A DNA stretch of 64,000 bases from Pseudomonas psychrophila HA-4 (GCF_000282975.1 NZ_ALJC01000025.1:62001-126000), one strand, 5' to 3'. Positions 25,794 through 34,798 are shown, counted from the stretch's first letter. Notes: a model not told the origin generated them from the letters alone. Made by a program: numbers and translations.

Positions 25794-25825
25794 TTGATAA
25801 TCGCATCGTCAGTGCGATAATCGCA
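25794..25825 (+). promoter_or_regulatory. Promoter and repeat elements between the AroE-like and IclR genes
   Basis: TTGATA (25794-25799) and GATAAT (25816-25821), 16 bases apart, form a good sigma70 promoter reading into the IclR gene. GATAATCGCA occurs twice (25796-25805 and 25816-25825), exactly 20 bases apart. ATCGCA/TGCGAT (25800-25805, 25813-25818) is an inverted repeat. A binding site for the IclR protein overlapping its own promoter is likely. Confidence 0.55.
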
Positions 25826-25853
25826 GTCAATGTGCAATAAAAGAGTCCGAGTG

Positions 25854-26627
25854 ATGAAGCAACCCACCATCCACCCCCGGGATTTGATCGTCGGCCTGCA
25901 AAAAGGCCTTGCGCTGTTGCAGTTGTTTTCTCAGGAGCACCCGCGCCTGAGCGTGCCTGAAGTGGCGCGCATGGCCGGTCTGACCCAGAGCGCGGCCCGG
26001 CGTTTTCTTCTGACCTTGGTGCATGACGACTTTGCGCAGACTGACGGCCGCCACTACTGGTTAACCGCCAAGACCTTGCGTATCGGACAGGCCTATGTCG
26101 ATTCCGCCGTGCTGCCGCGCATGTTGCGGCCCATTGTCGAGCAGGTGGCGCGTACCACCCAGGAGCATGTGTCGGTAGGTGTTCGCGACGGTGATGACAT
26201 TGTCCATGTGGTGCGCAGTCGTTATAGCCACATAACCTCAATGTCGATCCGCCCCGGGTCACGGGTGCCGATGTATTGCACCGGCAGCGGACGACTGTGG
26301 CTCGCGAGTTTTTCGCAAGAAGCGCTTGGCGCTTATTTCACACGCAACCCGCCCCAAGCCATCACGCCTTACACACTCACCGACGAAGCAATGATCCGCC
26401 GCGAAATCAGCTTGGCGGGCGAGCGGGGTTACGTAATGGTGGATCAGGAATACGAAGTGGGCATGCGGGTGCTGAGCGTGCCGCTGATTGATCGCGAAGG
26501 GCAATTGCAGGCAACGTTGACGTTAACCACGCACGCGTCGCGCATGACGGTTGAGGAGATGCGTGAGCGGTATTTGTCGGCGCTTTACGAAGGCCAGGCG
26601 CTGCTGCGGCCAATCATGACGCTGTGA
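25854..26627 (+). CDS. IclR family regulator (PcaR/PobR-like)
   Basis: This 257-residue protein has an N-terminal winged helix (LQKGLALLQLF, LSVPEVARMAGLTQSAARRFL) and an IclR effector domain (about 80-250, with RSRYSHITSMSIRPGSRVPM and CTGSGR). IclR-type regulators of the beta-ketoadipate branch (PcaR, PcaU, CatR-like) have the same layout. The promoter described upstream would start the transcript near 25828, so the ATG at 25854 is preferred to the one at 25830, which would be almost leaderless. It is divergent from the AroE-like/flavoprotein operon and is its probable regulator. Confidence 0.88.
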   Translation: MKQPTIHPRDLIVGLQKGLALLQLFSQEHPRLSVPEVARMAGLTQSAARRFLLTLVHDDFAQTDGRHYWLTAKTLRIGQAYVDSAVLPRMLRPIVEQVARTTQEHVSVGVRDGDDIVHVVRSRYSHITSMSIRPGSRVPMYCTGSGRLWLASFSQEALGAYFTRNPPQAITPYTLTDEAMIRREISLAGERGYVMVDQEYEVGMRVLSVPLIDREGQLQATLTLTTHASRMTVEEMRERYLSALYEGQALLRPIMTL

Positions 26628-26674
26628 ACTTCATGAGCCATGGAACGGCGCATCAGAGCGCGTGTGCAGTAGCA

Positions 26675-26712
26675 ATCTTTTGATACCGAGGCAAAAACCG
26701 ATATCAAAAGAT
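26675..26712. repeat. Intergenic hairpin repeat (AAAAGATCGC family, copy 1)
   Basis: ATCTTTTGATA (26675-26685) and TATCAAAAGAT (26702-26712) form a perfect 11-bp stem between the convergent IclR and GMC genes. The following CGCAGC continues the Pseudomonas repeat type also seen at 46639-46710, 59991-60024 and 61558-61613. It may end both transcripts. Confidence 0.6.
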
Positions 26713-26750
26713 CGCAGCTTTCAGCATCTCCAAAGTGGGTTTTTTGTCAA

Positions 26751-28316
26751 TTACGCCGCCTTAGTCTTCAACGCCTCGGCAATGTAATCAGCTTGTCGAA
26801 TGGCCAGGCTGACGATAGTCAACGTAGGGTTCTCGGCGGCGCTGGTGGTGAACTGGCTCCCATCCGAGATAAACAGATTGGGCACCTCGTGGCTCTGGCC
26901 ATGTTTATTGCACACCCCATCTGCTTCTTTAAGGCTCATGCGGCAGGTGCCCATGTTGTGGGTTGAAGGGTAGGGCGGAACCCGATGTGTTTTCAGCGCG
27001 CCGACCGCTTCGTACACCGCGCTGCCTTGTTTGAAAGCGTGCTCACGCATGGCCAGGTCATTAGGGTGGTCGTCGTAGTGCACGTTGGCCACGGGTATGC
27101 CCAAGTGGTCCTTGGTGTCGCTCAACGTGATGCGGTTAGTTTCGCGGGGCATGTCTTCACCCACCAACCACATGCCCGCCAGGTGCGTGTAGTTGTCCAT
27201 CACGCGGGTAAAGTCCCGACCCCAAGCGCCCGGATTGAAAAACGCGGCCATGAACGAAGGCCCGAGCGAGATGGTTTCCATCTCATAGCCACCCACAAAA
27301 CCGCGATCAGGGTTGAAGTGCGCTTCGTCGCTGATCAGGCCCGCCATGATGGTGCCTCGGTAAAAGTGCACCGGGTCGCTGAACTCAGCAAAAACCGAGC
27401 CGGTGGTGTGGCGCATGTAGTGCTTGCCGACCATCCCCGCGCCATTGCTCAACCCGTGTGGGAACAGCGTGCTGGATGAGTTCAGCAGCAATCTCGGGGT
27501 TTCGATGGCATTGCCGGCAATGGCCACGATGCGACCTTTTTGCCGCTGCAATTGGCCCTTGGCATCGGCATAGACCACGGCGTTGGCGTGACCTTTGGCG
27601 TCGTGTTCAATACGGACCGCATGCGCCTGGGTGCGCAGGTCAAGCTTGCCGGTGGCTTCGGCGGCGGGAATCTCGGTGTACAGCGTTGACCACTTTGCGC
27701 CCATTTTGCAGCCCTGAAAACAGAACCCAAGCTGCATGCATTGTGCGCGGCCATCGCGCCCACGGCTGTTGATTGCCATGTGCCCGGTCGAGCAGTGTTT
27801 GTAGCCCAGTTTCGTGGCGCCGTTGTACATCACCTGGAAGTTGTTGTTGCCGGGTAACCCCGCAATATCGTTGGTGCGCGTAACCCCCATCTTGTTTTCG
27901 GCGCGTTCGTAATAGGGCTCCAGTTCGGCCAAGGTCAAAGGCCAGTCCAACAGGCTGGCGCCTTTGACGTCACCGTACATTTGGCGAGCGCGAAATTCGT
28001 GCTCTTGCAGGCGAATACTGGCGCCTGCCCAGTGACTCGTGGTGCCGCCCACGGTTTTGCAGATCCAGGCGGGCAGGTTGGGGAAGTCTTTGGCAATCTG
28101 CCAGGAGCCCGATGTGGTGCGGGTGTCGCCCCAAGACAGTTGCGCAAACGAGGGCCATTCATCGTTGATGAACGTCGCCGGGGATTGCCGAGCGCCGGCC
28201 TCAAGCAGCACCACCGGGATGCCCTTTTGGCATAGCTCGTTGGCCAGTGTGCCGCCCCCTGCGCCGGAACCGATGATGATTACCACTGAATCGTCGTCAA
28301 AACTGTAAGTCGTCAT
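26751..28316 (-). CDS. GMC family oxidoreductase (large subunit, gluconate/sugar dehydrogenase type)
   Basis: The 521-residue flavoprotein has the FAD motif IIGSGAGGGTLANEL at the N-terminus. It contains the GMC segments THNMGTCRMS and ISDGSQFTTSAAENPTLTIVSLA, where the active-site His and Asn are expected. The length and the adjacent small subunit resemble the flavoprotein subunits of membrane-bound gluconate-2-, sorbitol- or related dehydrogenases. GAGGAGC precedes the start. The small-subunit gene is 12 bp upstream, so the two are one operon. No cytochrome c subunit gene is adjacent. Confidence 0.88.
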   Translation of the reverse strand: MTTYSFDDDSVVIIIGSGAGGGTLANELCQKGIPVVLLEAGARQSPATFINDEWPSFAQLSWGDTRTTSGSWQIAKDFPNLPAWICKTVGGTTSHWAGASIRLQEHEFRARQMYGDVKGASLLDWPLTLAELEPYYERAENKMGVTRTNDIAGLPGNNNFQVMYNGATKLGYKHCSTGHMAINSRGRDGRAQCMQLGFCFQGCKMGAKWSTLYTEIPAAEATGKLDLRTQAHAVRIEHDAKGHANAVVYADAKGQLQRQKGRIVAIAGNAIETPRLLLNSSSTLFPHGLSNGAGMVGKHYMRHTTGSVFAEFSDPVHFYRGTIMAGLISDEAHFNPDRGFVGGYEMETISLGPSFMAAFFNPGAWGRDFTRVMDNYTHLAGMWLVGEDMPRETNRITLSDTKDHLGIPVANVHYDDHPNDLAMREHAFKQGSAVYEAVGALKTHRVPPYPSTHNMGTCRMSLKEADGVCNKHGQSHEVPNLFISDGSQFTTSAAENPTLTIVSLAIRQADYIAEALKTKAA

Positions 28317-28328
28317 GTTCGCTGCTCC

Positions 28329-28889
28329 TCACGAAAACGCACTGGGACTGGCTTCGGCTGGCGCGGCGGGTAGCCACTTCAGGTCGTTGAAGCCACGCAT
28401 CAGGTAGCCGCCCTTAGGAAAGGAAGCGCCTTCGTAGCCAAAGTGCTCATAAGCCAGTTCATTGCTGTAGAGCGAATTGACCGAGGTGCCGCGCACCTGT
28501 TTGAAAAACGCCGAATCCTGGATTTTTTCGAGCAGGGCGACTTGCTGGTTTTCATTGAGGCTCGACCAGTTGCCGCCTGCCAGGGTGTCCAGTTCAGACA
28601 AGCCTTTCTCAAGCTGCGGCAACAAGGAAGGATCGGCCGACGCGCGCTCATCAAGCGCCTTTACGGCGAAGGCATAGACAGCGTCTTCCATACGGTCATG
28701 GGGGTAAATGCGGCGCACCACGAGCAGCAGCTTCGACGCTGTCTCGCTGGGCAGCGTGTTCATTTCCATGGCCCATGACCGGCTGGGAGCCAGTAACGCG
28801 ATGGGGCCAGAGCCGAACATGAGGGTGCCTAACAACAAACCGCCACTTCCTTGCAGGAAACGACGACGATTGACCTTTAGGTCTTGCAT
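28329..28889 (-). CDS. Gluconate 2-dehydrogenase subunit 3 family protein (Tat signal)
   Basis: This 186-residue protein starts with a twin-arginine signal (NRRRFLQGSGGLLLGTLMFG), so it is exported folded and probably carries the partner flavoprotein, which lacks its own signal, to the periplasm. The body has the TASKLLLVVRRIYPHD and LKWLPAAP segments of the GA2DH subunit 3 family. It precedes the GMC gene by 12 bp. The AAGGAG site is preceded by an A-rich box. Confidence 0.85.
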   Translation of the reverse strand: MQDLKVNRRRFLQGSGGLLLGTLMFGSGPIALLAPSRSWAMEMNTLPSETASKLLLVVRRIYPHDRMEDAVYAFAVKALDERASADPSLLPQLEKGLSELDTLAGGNWSSLNENQQVALLEKIQDSAFFKQVRGTSVNSLYSNELAYEHFGYEGASFPKGGYLMRGFNDLKWLPAAPAEASPSAFS

Positions 28890-28898
28890 GAAATGTCT

Positions 28899-28915
28899 CC
28901 TTTTTATTTTTATTT
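28899..28915 (-). promoter_or_regulatory. A-rich AAnAAnAA box before the Tat subunit gene
   Basis: On the minus strand AAATAAAAATAAAAAGG merges into the ribosome-binding site of the gene starting at 28889. It is a candidate Hfq/Crc site. Confidence 0.55.
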
Positions 28916-29008
28916 AGGAGTAACAGTGTCACAGGCAAATCTTGGGTCTGGGCTTCACGGGAAAGGTAATAGGGCGCTAATGCGTAACGCCTGTCCAGTC
29001 AGCCGTTT

Positions 29009-29401
29009 TTATTGGTAGTGACCTCCACGCTGTAATACCTCGATCTTGTAGCCATCGGGGTCTTGGATAAAAAAGAAGCGCGCAAGCAATGCACCGTCCC
29101 GTTTGAACTCCTTGATCGGAGCAGGCGATAGCTTCAGCTCGGTTAGCCGGTTGAACTGCTGATCGAGATCATCCACCACAAAGGCGGTGTGCCCGTAGCC
29201 CGTGCCATGGGTGTACTCGGTCTGGCCCTTGTTCCAGGTCAGCTCAATTTCTGCGCCGCTTTCGACATCCCGCAAATACACCAGAGAAAAATCATCGAAG
29301 TCCAGGCGATGAGATTCGATGAGCCCAAACGCCTGCTGATAGAAATCCATGGATTTTTCGAGATCGCCTACGCGGATCATGCTGTGAATAAACTTTGCCA
29401 T
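29009..29401 (-). CDS. gloA: Lactoylglutathione lyase (glyoxalase I)
   Basis: The 130-residue protein is a typical single-domain glyoxalase I, converting the methylglyoxal-glutathione hemithioacetal to S-lactoylglutathione. The four metal ligands are visible: His6 (FIHSMIRV), Glu in AEIELTWN, His in GYGHTAF and Glu in YKIEVL. RVGDLEKSMDFY is the family opening. It lies in isolation between the GMC operon and an MFS exporter, with a GCAGGTAGGG site before the ATG. Confidence 0.93.
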   Translation of the reverse strand: MAKFIHSMIRVGDLEKSMDFYQQAFGLIESHRLDFDDFSLVYLRDVESGAEIELTWNKGQTEYTHGTGYGHTAFVVDDLDQQFNRLTELKLSPAPIKEFKRDGALLARFFFIQDPDGYKIEVLQRGGHYQ

Positions 29402-29573
29402 TGCCCTACCTGCTTTTTTTGGAAGTGCTGTTTCTTGTTATAAGCCCCTTCCAATTGATCATGAGCCGAAGCGCAGGCCGATAGGTAATAGAGGGGTACT
29501 ACGTTTTTCACCCTTCTATTCACGCATCGAGCGTAAAGTGTTGGGCGTTTCCATCGCTGAACAGAGGTGCCTG

Positions 29574-30971
29574 ATGTCCCCACGCCGTTCAACCCTGATT
29601 GCCCTGTTGGTGGCCGTCACGTTCTTTATGGAGAACCTCGACGCCACGGTGATCAGTACCGCGTTGCCGGATCTGGCAAGGACATTTGGCGTTACCGCCG
29701 TGGACGTGAACATCGGCATGAGCGCCTACATGCTGGCAGTGGCGGTGTTTATTCCGCTCAGTGGCTGGTTGGCCGACCGCTTCGGCTCGCGGCGAGTTTT
29801 TAGCGTGGCCATCGTGCTGTTCAGCCTGTCCTCGTTGATGTGCGGCATGAGTGAAAGCCTCGAAACATTTGTGATAGCGCGGGTGCTGCAAGGCATCAGC
29901 GGAGCGCTGATGGTGCCTGTCGGGCGCTTGGCGGTGCTGCGCTCCACCGAGAAGAAAGACCTGGTGCGAATGATTTCATTCATCACCTGGCCCGGTCTGG
30001 TAGCCCCGATACTCGGCCCGCCGGTGGGCGGCTTTATCGTCACTCACGCTTCATGGCCTTGGATCTTCTACCTCAATCTACCCTTGGGCCTGCTCGCGCT
30101 GATTGGCGCCTTGGTGTTAATTCCTAAGGAGCACGAGGTCAGTACCCGAACCTTCGATTTCAGTGGTTTTGTGCTGGTGGGCATCGCCAGTTCGGCGTTG
30201 TTGTATGGCGTGGAAATGCTTGGGCAAAATCGCGCCAGTCTCTTGCCGGGCCTGATGCTGAGCGGTGCTGGTGTGTTGCTCGGTATGTTTGCCTGGCGCC
30301 ACATGCGCCAGCACGTGCAACCGTTGCTGGCGCTGGGCGTGATGAGTGTGCGGACCTTTAGCGTGAGCCTGCTCGGCGGGTCGGTTTTTCGAGTAGCGAT
30401 CAGCACCTTGCCGTTCTTGCTGCCGCTGATGTTCCAACTGGCATTCGGCCTTTCGGCATTCGACGCTGGGCTGTTGGTGCTGGCGGTATTTGCCGGCAAC
30501 TTGGCCATGAAGCCGTTCACCACGTGGGTGATGCAACGTTGGGGCTTTCGACCCGTATTGATGGTCAATGGCGTCCTCGGGGTGCTGGCGATTGCTGCCT
30601 GCGCCTTGCTGGATGAACACATGAGCTGGGCGTTGATTATGTTCATCCTGTTTATGGGCGGCTTATCCCGCTCTATGCAGTTCACCGTCTACAACACCTT
30701 GGGTTTTGCCGACGTGCCCAAACTCCAGATGAGTGATGCGTCGACCTTGTTCAGTATGTTCTTCCAACTGAGCATGGCGATGGGCGTGGCCATTGGCGCT
30801 TTGTTGCTGCGCTTTGCCATGAACCTCCATGGCAATGAGGGGCAGGCGCAAACAGTCGACTTTCAACTGACCTTCCTGTGTGTGGCAGTGATCGCAACCC
30901 TCGCGTTGCTGGATAACCTGCGGCTACCACCCAAGGCCGGGGAGTCGGTGTTGCACAAGGGGGAGGGCTGA
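29574..30971 (+). CDS. MFS transporter, DHA2 (14-helix drug:H+ antiporter) type
   Basis: This 465-residue membrane protein has the DHA2 motifs LDATVISTALPDLA in helix 1, WLADRFGSRRV in the 2-3 loop, and GPPVGGFIVTHASWPWIFYLNLP (motif C region). It probably exports a toxic compound. The ATG at 29574 with GAGG 6 bases upstream is chosen over a start at 29538. No regulator is adjacent. Confidence 0.9.
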   Translation: MSPRRSTLIALLVAVTFFMENLDATVISTALPDLARTFGVTAVDVNIGMSAYMLAVAVFIPLSGWLADRFGSRRVFSVAIVLFSLSSLMCGMSESLETFVIARVLQGISGALMVPVGRLAVLRSTEKKDLVRMISFITWPGLVAPILGPPVGGFIVTHASWPWIFYLNLPLGLLALIGALVLIPKEHEVSTRTFDFSGFVLVGIASSALLYGVEMLGQNRASLLPGLMLSGAGVLLGMFAWRHMRQHVQPLLALGVMSVRTFSVSLLGGSVFRVAISTLPFLLPLMFQLAFGLSAFDAGLLVLAVFAGNLAMKPFTTWVMQRWGFRPVLMVNGVLGVLAIAACALLDEHMSWALIMFILFMGGLSRSMQFTVYNTLGFADVPKLQMSDASTLFSMFFQLSMAMGVAIGALLLRFAMNLHGNEGQAQTVDFQLTFLCVAVIATLALLDNLRLPPKAGESVLHKGEG

Positions 30972-31010
30972 GCGTGCTGACGGCTTTGCGTTTCATGCCC
31001 TCTCCCGTGT

Positions 31011-32231
31011 TCAGTGGGGCAATGCCGCTTCGATCAGCTCGATCCAGTGTCGGACGTGGGTTCGACCTGCACTGTTGAGGTGTGACTGACAGCCGATATT
31101 GGCCGTAATAATGACGTCAGGGTGTCCGTTTTCCAGCGCGTTCAGCTTATTGTCGCGCAGTTGTCGGGACAGTTCGGGTTGGGTCAATGAATAGGCCCCG
31201 GCCGAGCCACAGCACAGATGGCTGTCGGCAACGTTGGTGAGGCTAAAACCTAGGCGAGTCAGAATCGACTCAACCGCGCCTCCCAGTTTTTGTGCGTGCT
31301 GCAAGGTGCACGGGCAATGGAACGCCAGCCGCTGGTTGCTCTGAGTACCTAGCGTTTCCAGCGGCTCGTCGCGCAGCACTTCAACCAGATCCTTGGCCAG
31401 CGCACTGACTTTTTTGGCCTTGTCGGCATACGCCGGGTCGGTGCTGAGCAGGTGCCCGTATTCTTTGATAAAGGCGCCACAGCCGCTGGCGGTTTGCACA
31501 ATCGCTTCGGCGCCTTGTTCAATGCTCGGCCACCAGGCGTCGATGTTGCGGCGAGCGCGGTTCAGGCCTGCGGCCTGTGCATCGAGGTGATAATCCACGG
31601 CGCCGCAACAACCGGCTTCGCGGCTTGGAGTGATACTGATCCCGAGTCGATCCAACACCCGTGCGGTCGCCGCGTTAGTGTTGGGTGACAGGCTGGGCTG
31701 CACACAGCCTTCAAGCATCAATACATGCCGGACGTGACGGCTGGGCGGTCGTGCCTTGGCGGGCGGTACGTGGTGCGGCAATTTGGATTGCAAGGTGTTG
31801 GGCAGCAAGGCGCGGAGTACCTGGCCGCTACCGACCAGCCCTTTGAACAGCCCAGGATTGGGCACCACTGCGCGAATGCCCTCACGCAACAAGCGCTGGC
31901 CGAGGGGGCGCGCAACTGCCGCATCGACCACCGCCCGGCCAATGTCCAGCAAGTTGTGGTAGTCGACGCCCGACGGGCAGGTGGTTTCGCAGTTGCGGCA
32001 CGACAGGCAGCGATCCAGATGCTGCTGGGTTTTGTGCGTGACTTCATTGCCTTCCAGCACTTGCTTGATTAGGTAAATGCGGCCTCGCGGACCGTCCAGT
32101 TCATCGCCCAGCAATTGGTAAGTCGGGCAGGTGGCATTGCAAAAACCGCAGTGCACGCACGTGCGCAGAATGCTTTCGGCTTCTTCGGCGCGCGGCAGTT
32201 GGCGGGCCTGTTGGCTCAAGGTGGTTTGCAT
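31011..32231 (-). CDS. glcF: Glycolate oxidase iron-sulfur subunit GlcF
   Basis: The 406-residue protein has two [4Fe-4S] binding motifs at the N-terminus, CVHCGFCNATCPTY and CLSCRNCETTCPSG. Two CCG domains follow (EAGCCGAVDYH and SHLCCGSAGAYS), typical of electron-transfer subunits of flavin dehydrogenases. With GlcD and GlcE it oxidises glycolate (or D-lactate) to glyoxylate and passes electrons to the quinone pool. The gene follows glcE with a 3-base gap. Confidence 0.95.
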   Translation of the reverse strand: MQTTLSQQARQLPRAEEAESILRTCVHCGFCNATCPTYQLLGDELDGPRGRIYLIKQVLEGNEVTHKTQQHLDRCLSCRNCETTCPSGVDYHNLLDIGRAVVDAAVARPLGQRLLREGIRAVVPNPGLFKGLVGSGQVLRALLPNTLQSKLPHHVPPAKARPPSRHVRHVLMLEGCVQPSLSPNTNAATARVLDRLGISITPSREAGCCGAVDYHLDAQAAGLNRARRNIDAWWPSIEQGAEAIVQTASGCGAFIKEYGHLLSTDPAYADKAKKVSALAKDLVEVLRDEPLETLGTQSNQRLAFHCPCTLQHAQKLGGAVESILTRLGFSLTNVADSHLCCGSAGAYSLTQPELSRQLRDNKLNALENGHPDVIITANIGCQSHLNSAGRTHVRHWIELIEAALPH

Positions 32232-32234
32232 GGC

Positions 32235-33302
32235 TCAAAGCTCCGCGTACAGGCGCCCGGGGTTGAAGATGCCTCTGGGGTCGAGTTGTTGCTTGAGTTT
32301 GCGGTGGTAGCGCATCAGTGTTGCTGGCAACGGTTGGAACGGGCTGTCGATCAGCGCGTGGCGGTAGCAGGTCACATGCCCGCCGACGTCTTCGACGACG
32401 CGGCGGATAAAGGCTGCTTCGGCGTCGGACTTGAGCCAGCGCTGGGCGCCGCCCCAATCAATCAATTGGCTGCCGGGCAGCGACAAAGACGGGGTGTTGT
32501 TCGGCAATGACAGGCGCCAAAGGGGCGGGTCTTGCTCAAAGAAACGCAAGCGTTGCTCATTTAGGTCAGCCCAGTACGAAGCGTCGAGCAACTCGCCTCC
32601 CAGTCGGTCATGGGCGGCGGTCACCGAGCCTTCGCCCCCCTCAAGTCGTAGGTGCAGGCGCTGCCCGTCGTGGCAGGCGGCGCTGATCGGAAGCGGCTGC
32701 TGGCCCCATTCTGCGAGGCGTAGCAGGGCGCGATCAGTGTCGATCTCTAGGCTGATGCTTAAGCACTTGCGCGGCTTGGGCAGGACTTTAAGCGACACTT
32801 CAGTGATCACACCCAGCGCCCCATAACTGGCGGCCATCAACCGCGACACGTCGTAACCGGCGACGTTTTTCATCACTTCACCGCCAAAACGCACATGCTT
32901 GCCGTGGCCGGTGATCACGCGGGTACCCAGTACGTAATCGCGCACGGCCCCGGCCCATGGGCGGCGTGGCCCGGACAGCCCGCTGGCGAGCATGCCGCCA
33001 ACCGTGGCGTCGGCCCCGAAGGAAGGCGGTTCACAGGGCAGCATTTGCTGCGCCGCGTCTAGCACTTCGTGTAATTCGGCCAAGGGCGTGCCACAGCGGG
33101 CGGTGATCACCAGTTCTGTTGGGTCGTAGCTGACAATGCCCCGATGGGCGCGGGTATCGAGCACGTCCCCGGCCATCGGGCGACCCAGAAACGCCTTGCT
33201 GTTGGCGCCCTGAATACGCAGTGGTTTAGCGCTGTTTAGCGCTTGATTGACCTGCTCCAGCAGTGCAGCGCTGTTATCGATATCGAGTGGGTTGCGCATC
33301 AA
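32235..33302 (-). CDS. glcE: Glycolate oxidase FAD-binding subunit GlcE
   Basis: The 355-residue protein has the FAD-binding type 4 (PCMH) domain: GIVSYDPTELVITARCGTPL, ATVGGMLASGLSGPRRP, and GGEVMKNVAGYDVSRL, which is diagnostic of GlcE. It is shorter than GlcD and acts as the second flavin-type subunit. Its start overlaps the glcD stop by 4 bases, so the genes are translationally coupled. Confidence 0.95.
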   Translation of the reverse strand: MMRNPLDIDNSAALLEQVNQALNSAKPLRIQGANSKAFLGRPMAGDVLDTRAHRGIVSYDPTELVITARCGTPLAELHEVLDAAQQMLPCEPPSFGADATVGGMLASGLSGPRRPWAGAVRDYVLGTRVITGHGKHVRFGGEVMKNVAGYDVSRLMAASYGALGVITEVSLKVLPKPRKCLSISLEIDTDRALLRLAEWGQQPLPISAACHDGQRLHLRLEGGEGSVTAAHDRLGGELLDASYWADLNEQRLRFFEQDPPLWRLSLPNNTPSLSLPGSQLIDWGGAQRWLKSDAEAAFIRRVVEDVGGHVTCYRHALIDSPFQPLPATLMRYHRKLKQQLDPRGIFNPGRLYAEL

Positions 33303-34798
33303 AAGCGCTCCAGTTCGGGGAAGGGCATCCGCCCCATATGAACGTGCATCGCGCCAAACTCGGCGCAGCGATGCAGGGTAGGGATGTTCTTGCCGGGGTT
33401 GAGCAGGCCGCTGGGGTCGAACGCGGCTTTGACCGCATGGAACAGCGTTAACTCATCGCTATTGAACTGCGCGCACATCTGATTGATTTTCTCGCGGCCC
33501 ACGCCGTGTTCCCCGGTGATGCTGCCGCCGACGTTGACGCACAATTCGAGGATCTTGCCGCCCAGTGCTTCGGCGCGATCAAGCTCACCCGGTTGGTTGG
33601 CATCGAACAGGATCAGCGGGTGCATGTTGCCGTCACCAGCGTGGAAAACGTTAGCCACCCGCAAGTCATATTCGGCAGACAAGGCGCTGATTGCGCGCAA
33701 CACCCCGGGCAGTTCGCGGCGCGGAATAGTGCCGTCCATGCAGTAATAATCCGGTGCGAGGCGACCCACCGCCGGAAAGGCATTCTTGCGCCCAGCCCAA
33801 AAACGTACGCGTTCAGCTTCATCACGGGCCTGGCGCACTTCGGTGGCACCGGCCCGTTCCAGCACTTGGCGTACGCGCTCGCAATCATCGTGCACGTCGG
33901 CTTCAACGCCATCGAGTTCGCACAGCAAAATGGCTTCGGCCTCGACCGGGTAGCCAGCGTGGATAAAGTCTTCGGCGGCGCGAATCGCCAGGTTATCCAT
34001 CATCTCCAGACCGCCCGGAATGATCCCCGCGGCAATAATGTCGCCAACCGCCCGTCCGGCCTTTTCGACGGAGTCAAACGCCGCCAGCAGTACCTTGGCG
34101 GTTTGCGGTTTGGGCAGCAGTTTGACCGTGACTTCGGTGATGACCCCCAGCATGCCTTCGGAGCCGGTAAACAGCGCCAACAGGTCCAGCCCTGGCGAAT
34201 CGAGGGCATCAGAGCCCAGGGTCAGGTGCTCGCCGTCCACGGTCAATATCTCGACTTTGAGCACGTTGTGCACGGTTAGCCCGTATTTCAGGCAATGCAC
34301 GCCTCCGGCGTTTTCGGCCACGTTGCCGCCAATTGAACAGGCAATTTGCGAAGAAGGGTCGGGCGCGTAATACAGGCCGAAAGGCGCAGCAGCCTGGGAA
34401 ATCGCCAGGTTGCGCACGCCCGGCTGAACCCGTGCGGTGCGTGCGGCCGGGTCGATGCTGATGATGTTATTGAAGCGCGCCATCACCAGCAGCAGGCCTT
34501 TTTCCAGCGGCAATGCGCCACCGGACAAGCCGGTGCCGGCCCCACGTGCGACCACCGGTACCTGGCGTTCATGGCACAGCCGTAACACGCTCTGGACGTG
34601 CTCAATGTGGTGGGGCAACACCACCAGCATGGGCGTGGTGCGATACGCTGACAGGCCATCGCACTCGTAAGGTTTTAGTTCTTCGGGCTCGTGCAGGATT
34701 TTCAGGCCGGGCACCTGCGTTTGCAGGGCCAGCAGCAGGGCACTTTTGTCGACGGCGGGCAGAACGCCGTCAATGCGTTCGTCGTAGAGAATGTTCAT
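33299..34798 (-). CDS. glcD: Glycolate oxidase catalytic subunit GlcD
   Basis: This 499-residue FAD-linked oxidase has the PCMH FAD-binding half (ARGAGTGLSGGALP, GGNVAENAGGVHCLKYG). The C-terminal FAD-oxidase half carries NVFHAGDGNMHPLILFD with metal/substrate His residues, and SITGEHGVGREKI. Length and motifs match GlcD (about 499 residues). It is the first gene of glcDEF. The glcC regulator gene diverges from it across a 235-bp region that contains a GntR-type operator. No glcG or malate synthase gene lies in this window. Confidence 0.95.
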   Translation of the reverse strand: MNILYDERIDGVLPAVDKSALLLALQTQVPGLKILHEPEELKPYECDGLSAYRTTPMLVVLPHHIEHVQSVLRLCHERQVPVVARGAGTGLSGGALPLEKGLLLVMARFNNIISIDPAARTARVQPGVRNLAISQAAAPFGLYYAPDPSSQIACSIGGNVAENAGGVHCLKYGLTVHNVLKVEILTVDGEHLTLGSDALDSPGLDLLALFTGSEGMLGVITEVTVKLLPKPQTAKVLLAAFDSVEKAGRAVGDIIAAGIIPGGLEMMDNLAIRAAEDFIHAGYPVEAEAILLCELDGVEADVHDDCERVRQVLERAGATEVRQARDEAERVRFWAGRKNAFPAVGRLAPDYYCMDGTIPRRELPGVLRAISALSAEYDLRVANVFHAGDGNMHPLILFDANQPGELDRAEALGGKILELCVNVGGSITGEHGVGREKINQMCAQFNSDELTLFHAVKAAFDPSGLLNPGKNIPTLHRCAEFGAMHVHMGRMPFPELERF

